A stretch of 64,000 bases of DNA from Prochlorococcus sp. AG-409-K04 (GCA_003215555.1 QCKE01000005.1:1-64000), one strand, 5' to 3'; positions 48,843 through 57,012 are shown, counted from the first letter of the stretch. The notes: a model not told the origin generated them from the letters alone. Translations and numbers: made by a program.

Positions 48843-50573
48843 TTATTTTTTTTTTAAAAGGCCAAAATCTGTGAGAAGGTATTTGAGTGGGGTTAGAGAA
48901 CAAACCATAAGACTATCTATAAGGTCAAAGCATGTTGGATCACCACTAATATTTAGAGATGAATTAGCTAATATTTCTATTCCCATCGGTTTAAGTATAC
49001 ACAGTAATTGATCTAAAATTGATTCATCTTCTACTATTTGTATTCTAGCTGTACCATCGATATGTGTTACAGGAAAATCAAGTGATATATTATTATCTAT
49101 ACATTTGCATGTAGCATTCATTGATAAGTAACAAGTCTTTAATTCTGACTTGATTTGATAATATTTTTTTGCTGTAGCTATTGTCATTGCTGGAGCAGTC
49201 GGCCTAAAAGGACTTCTATTTTTGATAACGGTATTTAGGGTATCTACAGCTTGTTTATTTAAGCCATCACAAAGTAATGATCTATTTCCTAAAGCTCTTG
49301 GTCCTGTTTCACTATTCGATATTATTGTTCCAATTATTTCACCATTTTTAATAAGTTTTGATGTAATTTGTAGGGCACTATGATGACAATCTGAAATCAA
49401 TTCAAATTTCTCACTTATTATTTTCTTAACTTGTTCAAGTTGTTCATTACAATTAAATACTGATGGAAAAAGACTTGGCTTTAATATCTTTCTAGGCTTT
49501 TTATTTGACGTAATATATCCATAGAAAGCTGAACCTATAGCAGCTCCAGAATCACCTGGGCTTGGTGGTACTATTAATTCATCTACAAAACTTAATTCTG
49601 CCAGTGAATTTAAGCAAGCTGAATTTAAAGCAACACCTCCAGAAAATAGATATTTATTAGAGTTAGTTAAATTATAGGCATGTTCAAAAATCTTTTTTAG
49701 TATCATATTTACTGAATCTTGCGCGCCCTTTGCAATATCAGCATACTTCTGAAAATATTTATCATCTGGCATTAGAGGTACAAATGGATTTCTCGGCTCT
49801 CCCAATAGGTTCGTTAATTTCTCACTATAGGAATTACTTACACTTTTGTGATAGCTAAAATATTCCATCTCAGTGTCAATGTTTTTGGTAATATCATTCC
49901 ATTTGATGAGGTTTTTAACTAATCTTGCATGAGGACTATTTTCATTGCCATATGCTGATAAACCCATAACTTTATATTCACCTTCATTTATAGCAAAGCC
50001 AAGAAAATCAGTTATAGTAGAGTAGAATAGACCTAGAGAATAAGGATATTCTGCTGCCCATAATTCTCTGATATTATTAATATTATTTATAAAGCTAATT
50101 GTAGATGTACTTCTGTCTCCGAAACCATCTACGACAATTGAGCAAATATTTTCTTGACTTTTTGAATATAAAAGTGCAGTTAGCGTATGTGAAAGATGAT
50201 GATCAATATAAATTAATTTATTTTCTAGACCAGGCATAAACTTGTTGAGATCTAAAAAACAATTAATAGAAGAATTTTTGAAGTTTCTAAGCTGATGTAC
50301 TAGAAAATCTAAACTTCCAGGTAAAGACTTCGAGGCAATTTTTAATGGAATGAGAAAAGAACTTAAAGGCTTCTCATAAAAAATCACCTTTTCTATTATG
50401 GAACTATCAATATTATGAATTTGAATTAGGCGTTTAAGAGCTCTTTTAGGGAATGACTGATCTCCTTTGATTCTACTTAAAGATTCTTCTTTACAGTAGT
50501 CTAGAAGTTCACCATTCTTATTAACTATAGCTATAGCTGATTCATGGTTATAAGCTGAAATGCCAATATACAT
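48843..50573 (-). CDS. NodU/CmcH-type carbamoyltransferase
   Basis: O-carbamoyltransferase, using carbamoyl phosphate and ATP to modify a hydroxyl group, usually on a glycan or natural product. 576 residues. The Kae1-like domain has MYIGISAYNHESAIAIV, the metal histidines DHHLSHT (124-130), MGLSAYGN and SGGVALNS (311-318); the C-terminal YrdC-like part has SETGPRALGNRSLL (421-434). All catalytic blocks look intact. It starts 4 bases after the diiron gene stop. The acceptor is unknown. Confidence 0.88.
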   Translation of the reverse strand: MYIGISAYNHESAIAIVNKNGELLDYCKEESLSRIKGDQSFPKRALKRLIQIHNIDSSIIEKVIFYEKPLSSFLIPLKIASKSLPGSLDFLVHQLRNFKNSSINCFLDLNKFMPGLENKLIYIDHHLSHTLTALLYSKSQENICSIVVDGFGDRSTSTISFINNINNIRELWAAEYPYSLGLFYSTITDFLGFAINEGEYKVMGLSAYGNENSPHARLVKNLIKWNDITKNIDTEMEYFSYHKSVSNSYSEKLTNLLGEPRNPFVPLMPDDKYFQKYADIAKGAQDSVNMILKKIFEHAYNLTNSNKYLFSGGVALNSACLNSLAELSFVDELIVPPSPGDSGAAIGSAFYGYITSNKKPRKILKPSLFPSVFNCNEQLEQVKKIISEKFELISDCHHSALQITSKLIKNGEIIGTIISNSETGPRALGNRSLLCDGLNKQAVDTLNTVIKNRSPFRPTAPAMTIATAKKYYQIKSELKTCYLSMNATCKCIDNNISLDFPVTHIDGTARIQIVEDESILDQLLCILKPMGIEILANSSLNISGDPTCFDLIDSLMVCSLTPLKYLLTDFGLLKKK

Positions 50574-50577
50574 AGAT

Positions 50578-51294
50578 TTATAATAAGGATTTTGATGATA
50601 TATCCATTAAATTAATATTTTCTCTATAGAAGTGGTAATGATTAAATTTTAGTAGTAAATATCCACCTAAAAGAGCTAATAGTGAGTACAACGGTTTAAA
50701 TATAATTTCTAAAAATTCAATATTCTTATAATATATTCTCCTGGTTTTGTTCTTAATTGTTTCTCTCAATTTGTATAGAAATAAATGATATGGTTGTAAA
50801 TTTGGATAATATTTCAGAAAATACTCTCTCGCCATTCCATGATGTCTTAGTTCGTCTTTCATAATATCTAAAATAGAATCAAAATCTCTTTTATTATCTT
50901 TTATGAGTTTTAGTATTCTTTCAAATGATTTTTTAGCCAAAAGTTCATTAGTATAAACATAGGCAACGAAATCTTTTAGTTTCAATGTTTCAATTAGAAA
51001 TCCATTGTTATCTACATAACCTTTTTTTATAATACCTATAGGAGTAAACCTATAATTTCTCGCTATTTCTACATGAGTATTTTCTATTCTGGTTGCTAAT
51101 ATTTTTTTAAATGTTTTTGTATGTATATACTCGTCCTTTGCATGTTCAAAATATCCATAGACAAGATTATCTCTAGAAGTAGCTTTGCAAGCTGCTAACA
51201 TTTCTAGAGCTGAACCATGTTCTGCATGAAGAGTTTCATGTAATATCCTTAGAATATTTTTTTCTTTCATTAGATCAAAACATCCTAACTTCAT
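50578..51294 (-). CDS. Ferritin-like diiron protein
   Basis: 238 residues (ATG 51270 is an alternative start). The ligand pattern of a four-helix diiron site can be read: E25, E55-x-x-H58 (DEYIH), E117 (TNELL) and E148-x-x-H151 (DELRH). The C-terminal part from about 180 has a basic stretch and one hydrophobic helix (PLYSLLALLGGYLLL), so it may sit on a membrane. Oxygenase, desaturase or rubrerythrin-like activity is possible. Immediately upstream of the carbamoyltransferase gene, so probably in one operon. Confidence 0.72.
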   Translation of the reverse strand: MKLGCFDLMKEKNILRILHETLHAEHGSALEMLAACKATSRDNLVYGYFEHAKDEYIHTKTFKKILATRIENTHVEIARNYRFTPIGIIKKGYVDNNGFLIETLKLKDFVAYVYTNELLAKKSFERILKLIKDNKRDFDSILDIMKDELRHHGMAREYFLKYYPNLQPYHLFLYKLRETIKNKTRRIYYKNIEFLEIIFKPLYSLLALLGGYLLLKFNHYHFYRENINLMDISSKSLL

Positions 51295-51380
51295 TTTATA
51301 ACTAACTTTAGCATAAGAAACTTATAAAATAATTCTTGGTATACTTTCTATATAGAAATAAACTAGTATCCTTTTATATT

Positions 51381-52682
51381 ATGGCTGAATCGAAAAATTT
51401 TAAAAAATATATATTATACCTAGTGTTGATTTTTCCATTAACAGTTTTCCTTATTGAAATATTTTCATCCGTTATTATCTCTTTTGTAATGAAACAGAAT
51501 AGTTTTCACGAAAATACTAGGACTAAATTTGATTTGTTAACAGGATGGAGGCAAAATTGTGATAGTGATCAAAATGATATGAAATTACCAAAAGATATTA
51601 TTTGCAATAGACATGGACTAGCTAAAACTCCTTTTTCTTCTTCAAATATTTCTGAGTCCATAGGTGTTTTACTATTAGGAAATAGCGTAGCTATGGGAGA
51701 AGGTTTATACAGTAAGAATAATTATAAGACTTTCGCTAGTCAGTTAGAGAATCATTTAAGGAAAAAAAATAATAAGGTAGATTTAGTTAATGGAGCCTAT
51801 TCTGGATTTAATAGTTGGCAAGAGCATGTAGAAACAGCTAGATATCTTAATTCTAACTATTTATATAATGATTTACCATCTCTTTCTCTTATAGTTAGTT
51901 TTGGCGGCATTCAGGATTTCTGGGGTTTTCTAAAATTATTAGTTAATAATAGTAATCAACAACAACCATTTGAATATAAATATGCAAATGGTTTAATGAT
52001 TCATAGCAAATCTATTAAATATTTAGATTATATTAGTAGTAGTTATACTGGTAATGTTATTAGTGCAATAAACGGATTAGTTAGTGCTTTATCACAAAAA
52101 AGTTACACTTATAAATTACTTAAGAATGTACGACATTCAGCTATAGCCTTAACAAAATCTAAAATAGATAAATCAGAATTGATTATAGATACTGAAGGCT
52201 ATAATTCATTAACTGACCTGAGAGACATTTTAAATAGAAGGTTTTCAATTGATTACAAGAAATACATAGAAATAAGAGATTATTTTATCTCATCAGTAGT
52301 AAGAAATATTACAGCAACTAGTGTAATGTTATACAACAAGGGGCATTACGTCTATATTTATGCACCGACTTATTTTAGTACTTTAAACACTAATCGATCA
52401 GATGGTTTTCACGATTATCTCGTAACTGGAATTAGTCATCTAATAGATAACAATGAATATCAATTTGAAATTTATGAAGGTGAACTAAAAATTGTCGAAA
52501 ATGATTATAGAGTCGAATTGCTAAGACGACTTTCAGAAATCAATTCAATAATTGCTGTTGATTATTCAGATGAAGCTGACGGTATTGACTGGTTTATAGA
52601 TTATAGTCATTTCAATGAATATGGTGCAAATGTTCTTAGTCAAAGGCTTTCAAGTTACTTAATAAGATATCTTAATGAATGA
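51381..52682 (+). CDS. Membrane-anchored SGNH-family hydrolase-like protein
   Basis: 433 residues from ATG 51381; the frame also runs to 51336. One hydrophobic N-terminal helix (10-36), then an SGNH-like domain: GNSVAMGEG (S102, block I, GNS for GDS), NGAYSGFNSWQE (block II), SFGGIQDF (block III with Gln for Asn) and IDYSHFNEYG (Asp-x-x-His, block V). So the catalytic Ser, Asp and His are present and the enzyme likely faces the periplasm. Many such proteins act on surface glycans as acetylesterases. Divergent from the diiron/carbamoyltransferase operon, 87 bases away. Confidence 0.72.
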   Translation: MAESKNFKKYILYLVLIFPLTVFLIEIFSSVIISFVMKQNSFHENTRTKFDLLTGWRQNCDSDQNDMKLPKDIICNRHGLAKTPFSSSNISESIGVLLLGNSVAMGEGLYSKNNYKTFASQLENHLRKKNNKVDLVNGAYSGFNSWQEHVETARYLNSNYLYNDLPSLSLIVSFGGIQDFWGFLKLLVNNSNQQQPFEYKYANGLMIHSKSIKYLDYISSSYTGNVISAINGLVSALSQKSYTYKLLKNVRHSAIALTKSKIDKSELIIDTEGYNSLTDLRDILNRRFSIDYKKYIEIRDYFISSVVRNITATSVMLYNKGHYVYIYAPTYFSTLNTNRSDGFHDYLVTGISHLIDNNEYQFEIYEGELKIVENDYRVELLRRLSEINSIIAVDYSDEADGIDWFIDYSHFNEYGANVLSQRLSSYLIRYLNE

Positions 52683-52769
52683 TGATATATTTTTTTTATG
52701 TAACATTCATAATGATTTATTATATTTTTGACTAGTTATCTATATAATTTCTAGGATTTTAATACTTTT

Positions 52770-53018
52770 ATGAAATCTATTCGGATTTTTTCATTAGTTG
52801 CTGCTTCAGCAATATCCTCTGTTTTCATTGGCCTTAATACTGAAGCCGTTGCCAGGGGAATGCAAACAGAACTCTTGCCTAATGCTTCTGGTGAATTTGT
52901 AGCTTGTGGCGGCGGCGGCGGCGGCGGCGGCGGCAATGGAGCAAAGAAGAGAGCTGCGAAGAAAGCGATGCAAGAAGAACTTAAAAAAATGATTGAGGAA
53001 ATGAAGAACAAGGACTAA
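52770..53018 (+). CDS. Secreted small glycine-repeat protein
   Basis: 82 residues: signal peptide (IFSLVAASAISSVFIGLNTEA), a short mature part with one cysteine, a run of nine glycines (47-55), and a basic/acidic helix (KKAMQEELKKMIEEMKN). The nine glycines are coded by nine pure GGC codons at 52908-52934, remarkable in DNA this AT-rich. A hairpin terminator follows. I do not recognise a family; a short helix tethered by a flexible hinge is what the sequence shows. Confidence 0.65.
   Translation: MKSIRIFSLVAASAISSVFIGLNTEAVARGMQTELLPNASGEFVACGGGGGGGGGNGAKKRAAKKAMQEELKKMIEEMKNKD
52908..52934 (+). repeat. GGC trinucleotide repeat, nine copies
   Basis: Nine uninterrupted GGC units in frame, coding nine glycines in the secreted peptide. 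It is by far the GC-richest 27 bases in the region. Repeat number could change by slippage without breaking the frame, altering only the linker length. Confidence 0.95.
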
Positions 53019-53043
53019 ATACATTAGTTCTAATTTATGAAAG

Positions 53044-53079
53044 GCTGAAAGCTGTTCTTTACAGCTCTCAGCTTTTTTA
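53044..53079 (+). terminator. Hairpin terminator after the glycine-repeat gene
   Basis: Arms GCTGAAAGCTG (53044-53054) and CAGCTCTCAGC (53062-53072), with a single mismatch, are followed by six T. It lies 26 bases beyond the stop of the glycine-repeat gene and touches the 3' end of the convergent TPR gene. Confidence 0.85.
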
Positions 53080-53925
53080 TTTATATAGGCAAATTTTCCT
53101 ATATGTATTTTGGGTTATTTCATATCCTAATAATCTCGACTTTTTTAGATCTTTGCAAGAATTTTTTAATTTATTTAATTTAAAATTGTTCTTTGATCTA
53201 TTATAAAAAAACTTTCCATTATTCGAACTATATTTAATGGCTATATTGAAATTCTTATTGGCTTCAGGATAATTACCTAAATGATAATTAACTACTCCTT
53301 TATTATTATGCACCTGTGCGCTATTTGGTCTAATTTTTAGCGCATTAACATACGCAATTATAGCTTGCTTAAATTCTTTTTGTATAAAATATATTTGTCC
53401 CATATTATAATAGCTGTGAAATTCTTTTGGATTTATTTTTACTACCTTTTTAAAATCTTTTAGTGCCATTTGATAGTTATTTAACCGTAGATAATTATCT
53501 CCTCTATAAAACAAGTATTTTTCATTATTTCTGTCAAGTAGAATTGCTTTACTATATTCTATTATAGCTCTTCTGTAATCTCCTAATTCTTCATAGGCTA
53601 GACCTTTTTGAAACAAATACTGTTTGTTTCTAGGATCTTTTTTTAGAACTATATTAAGATCACTGATGGATTTCGTATAATTTTCTAGATATAAGTTAAT
53701 CCTAGATCTTATGAAAAGTTGTTCTTTATTTTCTGGTAGTTTTTCTATGTTTTGATTTAGTAAATTCAGGTTATCGTCAAGAGAATTTGTAAGCTTGTCT
53801 GATTGGTATTTATTTGTCGGCTCTATTGAGCAAGAACTTAATGGTATAAGTATTATTGAGATTAAAGGTATTAACTTATATATGAATGTACTTTGTCGTT
53901 TAAATATATAATTTCTATCAGACAT
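53077..53925 (-). CDS. TPR-repeat lipoprotein
   Basis: 282 residues. An N-terminal export signal ends in a lipobox (IPLSSC, Cys 32), so a lipid-anchored periplasmic protein is expected. From about residue 60 there are six tetratricopeptide-like repeats (for example GLAYEELGDYRRAIIEYSKA and NMGQIYFIQKEFKQAIIAYV). TPRs mediate protein-protein contacts; the partner is unknown. It overlaps the DoxX-like gene by one base, suggesting coupling. Confidence 0.8.
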   Translation of the reverse strand: MSDRNYIFKRQSTFIYKLIPLISIILIPLSSCSIEPTNKYQSDKLTNSLDDNLNLLNQNIEKLPENKEQLFIRSRINLYLENYTKSISDLNIVLKKDPRNKQYLFQKGLAYEELGDYRRAIIEYSKAILLDRNNEKYLFYRGDNYLRLNNYQMALKDFKKVVKINPKEFHSYYNMGQIYFIQKEFKQAIIAYVNALKIRPNSAQVHNNKGVVNYHLGNYPEANKNFNIAIKYSSNNGKFFYNRSKNNFKLNKLKNSCKDLKKSRLLGYEITQNTYRKICLYK

Positions 53926-54290
53926 TATTTATCTGATCTAGTTATTAATAACAACAAACCACCTATAAGTCCCAGATTAGTTACTACACTTTTCATATCG
54001 AAAGGATATACATGAAAAATAATAGTTGCAGGTATAATAAATAATAAAATTATAGCTGCTCCTATTCGTTCATAAGTTCTCGAAATTATTAGTACAGGTC
54101 CTACTATTAGGAGTATTACAGATATGATGTGTAATAAAATTGATATTGGTTCGGAAAAACCTTTACTAGCTATGTAATCAACTACATTTGTGAAATTTGT
54201 TAATTTAAATCTCAGTGCGTTTACAAAAATTGCTATTAAAGATACCCTCGCAAAAAAATCAACTATTTTGTTTGTATTTTTTAACTCCAT
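53925..54290 (-). CDS. DoxX-like membrane protein, copy 1
   Basis: 121 residues from ATG 54290; the frame extends to 54362. Four hydrophobic helices. The order NKIVDFFARV ... KLTNFTNVVDYIASKGFS ... ERIGAAIILLFIIPATIIFH ... NLGLIGGLLLL is DoxX-like and matches the divergent gene at 55466-55897 block by block, so the two are paralogs. DoxX proteins are linked to redox stress in some bacteria but have no settled function. Confidence 0.75.
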   Translation of the reverse strand: MELKNTNKIVDFFARVSLIAIFVNALRFKLTNFTNVVDYIASKGFSEPISILLHIISVILLIVGPVLIISRTYERIGAAIILLFIIPATIIFHVYPFDMKSVVTNLGLIGGLLLLITRSDK

Positions 54291-54429
54291 AGTTTTGTTG
54301 TTTATATAAAATCCTTTGTCAATAGAATCCTTATCAATTCTAATTAATGTATGACCGTACATCAGTATTTATATAGATTTATCAAAGTTCAGTCTTATTC
54401 AATTCAGTATTTCAAATTTTGTTTTAGAA

Positions 54430-54631
54430 AGTGGGCGAATATTCGGCTTGTTGTTGCCTGGTTGGATTTATTTTAAGTATTTAGAGCGTCGAAAGTGTGA
54501 CCACACTATGAGTGGTACTATTGAGTGACTTCATCTACTACCTATGGTACTTGATTTAATTGATATTTTGACCTAGAAAGAAGGTTCCCCATCACCCAGG
54601 CTCCACGTTATACGTAGAGTCTTTTTTTTTT
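54430..54631 (+). ncRNA. Candidate small non-coding RNA
   Basis: About 200 bases in a long spacer, GC-richer than its surroundings, ending in a hairpin with a T tract (54599-54631). No open frame of note. It can form inner hairpins (AGTGT-GACC-ACACT near 54500) and a long-range pair between GCCTGG (54456-54461) and CCAGGC (54596-54601), which touches the terminator stem. I looked for tmRNA, SRP RNA, RNase P RNA and tRNA landmarks and found none. The 5' end is not defined. Confidence 0.5.
54599..54631 (+). terminator. Intrinsic terminator of the candidate ncRNA
   Basis: Stem GGCTCCACG with CGTAGAGTC (one mismatch, one G-U), a short loop, then a run of ten T. No protein gene on this strand lies just upstream, so it most likely ends a non-coding transcript. 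Confidence 0.8.
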
Positions 54632-54640
54632 GCATTTCTT

Positions 54641-55011
54641 TTATTGTTGCTGTCGTTTTACAGCAGTTTATGATCCACAACTTCCAAATAATCCTTTATC
54701 CCATGACTCTTATGCTTAATTCAACCCGGGTATTTTAAAAAATTCGTTTTATGCTTTTGACTCGATCACAGTAGTTTTAATATTTAATATAATCCTGTAT
54801 AAGAGAATTTATCAGTAATGGCATCTATTTTTAATGATTTCTCTGGAAAGTAATTTGAAATTAAAATATTCTATTTAATTAAATATTTATTATAAGCCAG
54901 ATATTTAAAAAACATAATTTTATTAGTAAATATATGTATAAAAGGAATATTTTTATAATTATGTTATTTTCACTTATAGATAGTAGTATTTAGGCACTGT
55001 AGAAAATCTTC
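54641..55011. other. Gene-free AT-rich spacer
   Basis: About 370 bases without a credible gene. Very AT-rich, especially 54850-55000. It holds only very short frames, such as an 11-codon one near 54819. No strong hairpin or repeat was seen. An isolated DnaA-box-like TGATCCACA lies near 54671. Confidence 0.5.
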
Positions 55012-55224
55012 TTACTCTTCATTTAGTTGAACCCATCCCATTGTCCATTTTGCATATGTTTTTAATTCTGTCCAGCTTAATTTGATCTTTATATTGTTGT
55101 TGCGTATGGCTGTAAGCATAACCCACCTTTCTTCTCCTTTGCCACCATATTCAATCACTTCAAAGTGTCTAAAACCCTCTATAGCTTCATTTGATGTCCA
55201 AGCTTTGTTAGGAGGCCACCTCAT
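55012..55224 (-). CDS. TIGR02450 family Trp-rich small protein
   Basis: 70 residues with five tryptophans: WPPNKAWTSN, RHFEVIEY, RWVMLTAI and the C-terminal SWTELKTYAKWTMGWVQL. This pattern matches the TIGR02450 family (short Trp-containing proteins in marine cyanobacteria and proteobacteria), function unknown. No signal peptide. Monocistronic. Confidence 0.75.
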   Translation of the reverse strand: MRWPPNKAWTSNEAIEGFRHFEVIEYGGKGEERWVMLTAIRNNNIKIKLSWTELKTYAKWTMGWVQLNEE

Positions 55225-55313
55225 ATATTTAAAATATTCATATGTAAATTATAGTATAGAATTATATTCAAAACATTAACCTTGAAATAACTATTGGCTT
55301 AATTCATTTAGTA

Positions 55314-55427
55314 ATGAACACCATTGCTTGTATTATTATCCTTATATTCATCTCAGTAAATATGCTCAATCGTCTAAACAACAATAATTTCTTCTTAATA
55401 TTAGTAAACACTTCTAAGAGAAACTAA
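55314..55427 (+). CDS. Possible 37-residue membrane peptide
   Basis: ATG 55314 to TAA 55427; starts MNTIACIIILIFISVNM, then Asn-rich. It has a hydrophobic start but no clear ribosome site and could be a chance frame in AT-rich DNA. Listed only because it fills the spacer before the second DoxX-like gene. Confidence 0.2.
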   Translation: MNTIACIIILIFISVNMLNRLNNNNFFLILVNTSKRN

Positions 55428-55465
55428 ACTCATATGCACGGTAAAGTTCATAATAATCTCCTTAA

Positions 55466-55897
55466 ATGATGATTTTTAGTAATAAGACAGTTGATTTTAT
55501 TGGTAGGTTTTTACTAAGTATTACCTTTTTGGTAGCAATACCTCCAAAGATCACAAAATTTTCATTAGTTCTAGAAGCTATTATTTCTAGAGGTATTTCG
55601 AGAGAATATGCTTACTACTTGCTTGTTATTGCTATTTGCTGTTTATCCATTGGAAGCGTTGGTTTGATTCTTGGTTTGCGTAGAATAGGATCATCCTTTT
55701 TATTACTGTTTCTAGTACCAACTACTTTTATATTTCATTTAAGACCATTTGAGTCACAGGCATTTTTCATGAACATAGGCTTAATAGGAGCGTTGTTATT
55801 AGTATTTAATTCAGATAGGGATAGAACTTCAAACTTAAGGAGGGTCATGAAGCTGGTCATAAATTACCTAAGAACCTTTTTAGAACGATTAGAGTGA
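55466..55897 (+). CDS. DoxX-like membrane protein, copy 2
   Basis: 143 residues (a second Met codon follows the first). Four hydrophobic helices with NKTVDFIGRF, KITKFSLVLEAIISRGIS, RRIGSSFLLLFLVPTTFIFH and NIGLIGALLLV, each matching copy 1 (53925-54290). It has an extra basic tail of about 25 residues (RDRTSNLRRVMKLVINYL). It is transcribed away from copy 1, with the candidate ncRNA and the Trp-rich gene between. Confidence 0.75.
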   Translation: MMIFSNKTVDFIGRFLLSITFLVAIPPKITKFSLVLEAIISRGISREYAYYLLVIAICCLSIGSVGLILGLRRIGSSFLLLFLVPTTFIFHLRPFESQAFFMNIGLIGALLLVFNSDRDRTSNLRRVMKLVINYLRTFLERLE

Positions 55898-55995
55898 ATG
55901 ATTTTTTTATTAGTTTTAGTATTGAAATGCATATATGACGTTACAAAATAAATTTTATAAGTAAATTTAGATTGAATGTATTTCATTTATTTCAA

Positions 55996-56124
55996 ATGAA
56001 AGAACTAGCATCTCTAGGTCTTAACTCGCTAGAAGACCTTGGCTTCTCCTCTGAAGATGAACTAGAGCAGGCTTTGATAGCTCTAATGCAGGTTGATGAA
56101 ATCGAAGAAGCACTAAGCGCTTAG
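55996..56124 (+). CDS. Small acidic protein, 42 residues
   Basis: ATG 55996 to TAG 56124: starts MKELASLGLNSLEDLG, then SSEDELEQALIALMQ and ends EEALSA. Ten Glu or Asp against a single Lys, with amphipathic helix character and codon use unlike the AT-rich spacer around it (GCTCTAATGCAGG), which argues for a real gene. I do not recognise a family. Confidence 0.55.
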   Translation: MKELASLGLNSLEDLGFSSEDELEQALIALMQVDEIEEALSA

Positions 56125-56135
56125 AAAAATTTGCC

Positions 56136-56243
56136 CTATCTTTTCTTTTTTGTTTTATTAGATTGTATCCCTAGAAAAACAGCTAAAAAAAAGAACAATA
56201 GAATGAGGATACTGTTGCTATGGCTAAAAATTTCTAAAAGCAT
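56136..56243 (-). CDS. Small membrane peptide, 35 residues
   Basis: ATG 56243 to TAG 56136: begins MLLEIFSHSNS, one hydrophobic helix (ILILLFFFLAVFLGI) and a strongly basic end (NKTKKKR). The helix with a positive tail is the shape of a small membrane protein inserted N-out. It lies 14 bases downstream of the 81-residue gene on the same strand. No family known to me. Confidence 0.4.
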   Translation of the reverse strand: MLLEIFSHSNSILILLFFFLAVFLGIQSNKTKKKR

Positions 56244-56257
56244 TTTTATTTAGGTTT

Positions 56258-56503
56258 TTAGGATTCTGGATTGAATTTATTTATTATTGATTCAACTAAA
56301 ACAGCAGTAAAAAAAATACTTAGACAAGGTAGAAATAGCGGTTTCCATAAAATTTGGAAAAGACTCAAAGGCCTTGTATAAGAAAGAGAATCAGCTATGA
56401 TAGAAATAATAAAAAAAAAGAATCCAAATATAATTATAAATAGATTCCCAATTAAAAACTTATCAATCTGTACTTTCCATTCTATTTTTTCAGTCCAATT
56501 CAT
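56258..56503 (-). CDS. Two-helix membrane protein, 81 residues
   Basis: Starts MNWTEKIEWKVQIDKFLIGN, then helix 1 (LFIIIFGFFFFIISIIA) and helix 2 (PLFLPCLSIFFTAVLVE). The two helices are joined by a short loop (DSLSYTRPLSLFQILWK). Function unknown. It seems to be followed by the 35-residue peptide as a two-gene unit. Confidence 0.55.
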   Translation of the reverse strand: MNWTEKIEWKVQIDKFLIGNLFIIIFGFFFFIISIIADSLSYTRPLSLFQILWKPLFLPCLSIFFTAVLVESIINKFNPES

Positions 56504-56616
56504 AGAAACCGAAACTAATTTATTTGTAATATATCATATTCTCTATAACGCCTTATAACGATCTACATGATATTTTGTTTAAACAAATTAATATATTATT
56601 TATAATGAGTTTTTAA

Positions 56617-57012
56617 TTAAGCTGAAAGAATATTCAAGTCATCATCTTTTGACCTGAATATTCTTTCAGCTATTTTCCCTTGAATCATAATTATTTTAAC
56701 AACTTGCTTTCTTCTAGGATCATAGGTTTTAACATTAACATGCCCAATTTTCTTATCATTGCCTAACTGTTCTATATTTTGCTTATTAATTTGTGGGTCA
56801 AGTTCTTTAATTAATGTTCCTGAGGATGAATTCATATTTTTTTCACAATCAGTTATTGAAGGATGATAAATTACTGGTGATTCCGTTGTAATTGAAATTG
56901 GTTTGTCATTTTTAAAGGAAAATGAAGATTTTAAAAAATTCCCTATCTCAATGACTTTAGAGATTTCTAAACTTAATTTTAAGCTAGTTATGAAGTAGTT
57001 TTTAGTAATCAT
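56617..57012 (-). CDS. Hypothetical soluble protein, 131 residues
   Basis: No signal peptide or membrane helix. The N-terminal half is mixed; the C-terminal half has KIGHVNVKTYDPRRKQVVKI followed by an amphipathic stretch with many charged residues (AERIFRSKDDDLNILSA). I do not recognise a family. The length and charge pattern are those of a real protein, but support is only the open frame. Confidence 0.45.
   Translation of the reverse strand: MITKNYFITSLKLSLEISKVIEIGNFLKSSFSFKNDKPISITTESPVIYHPSITDCEKNMNSSSGTLIKELDPQINKQNIEQLGNDKKIGHVNVKTYDPRRKQVVKIIMIQGKIAERIFRSKDDDLNILSA

Noticed and set aside
52770-53018. Prochlorosin-type lanthipeptide precursor
   Set aside because: It carries a Sec signal peptide and lacks a Nif11-like leader and a Cys/Ser/Thr-rich core, and no LanM is nearby.
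54430-54631. tmRNA, SRP RNA, RNase P RNA or a tRNA
   Set aside because: Conserved landmarks of each (tag frame, GGAA/AGCA tetraloop region, GAGGAAAGTC, T-arm with CCA-proximal stem) were not found.
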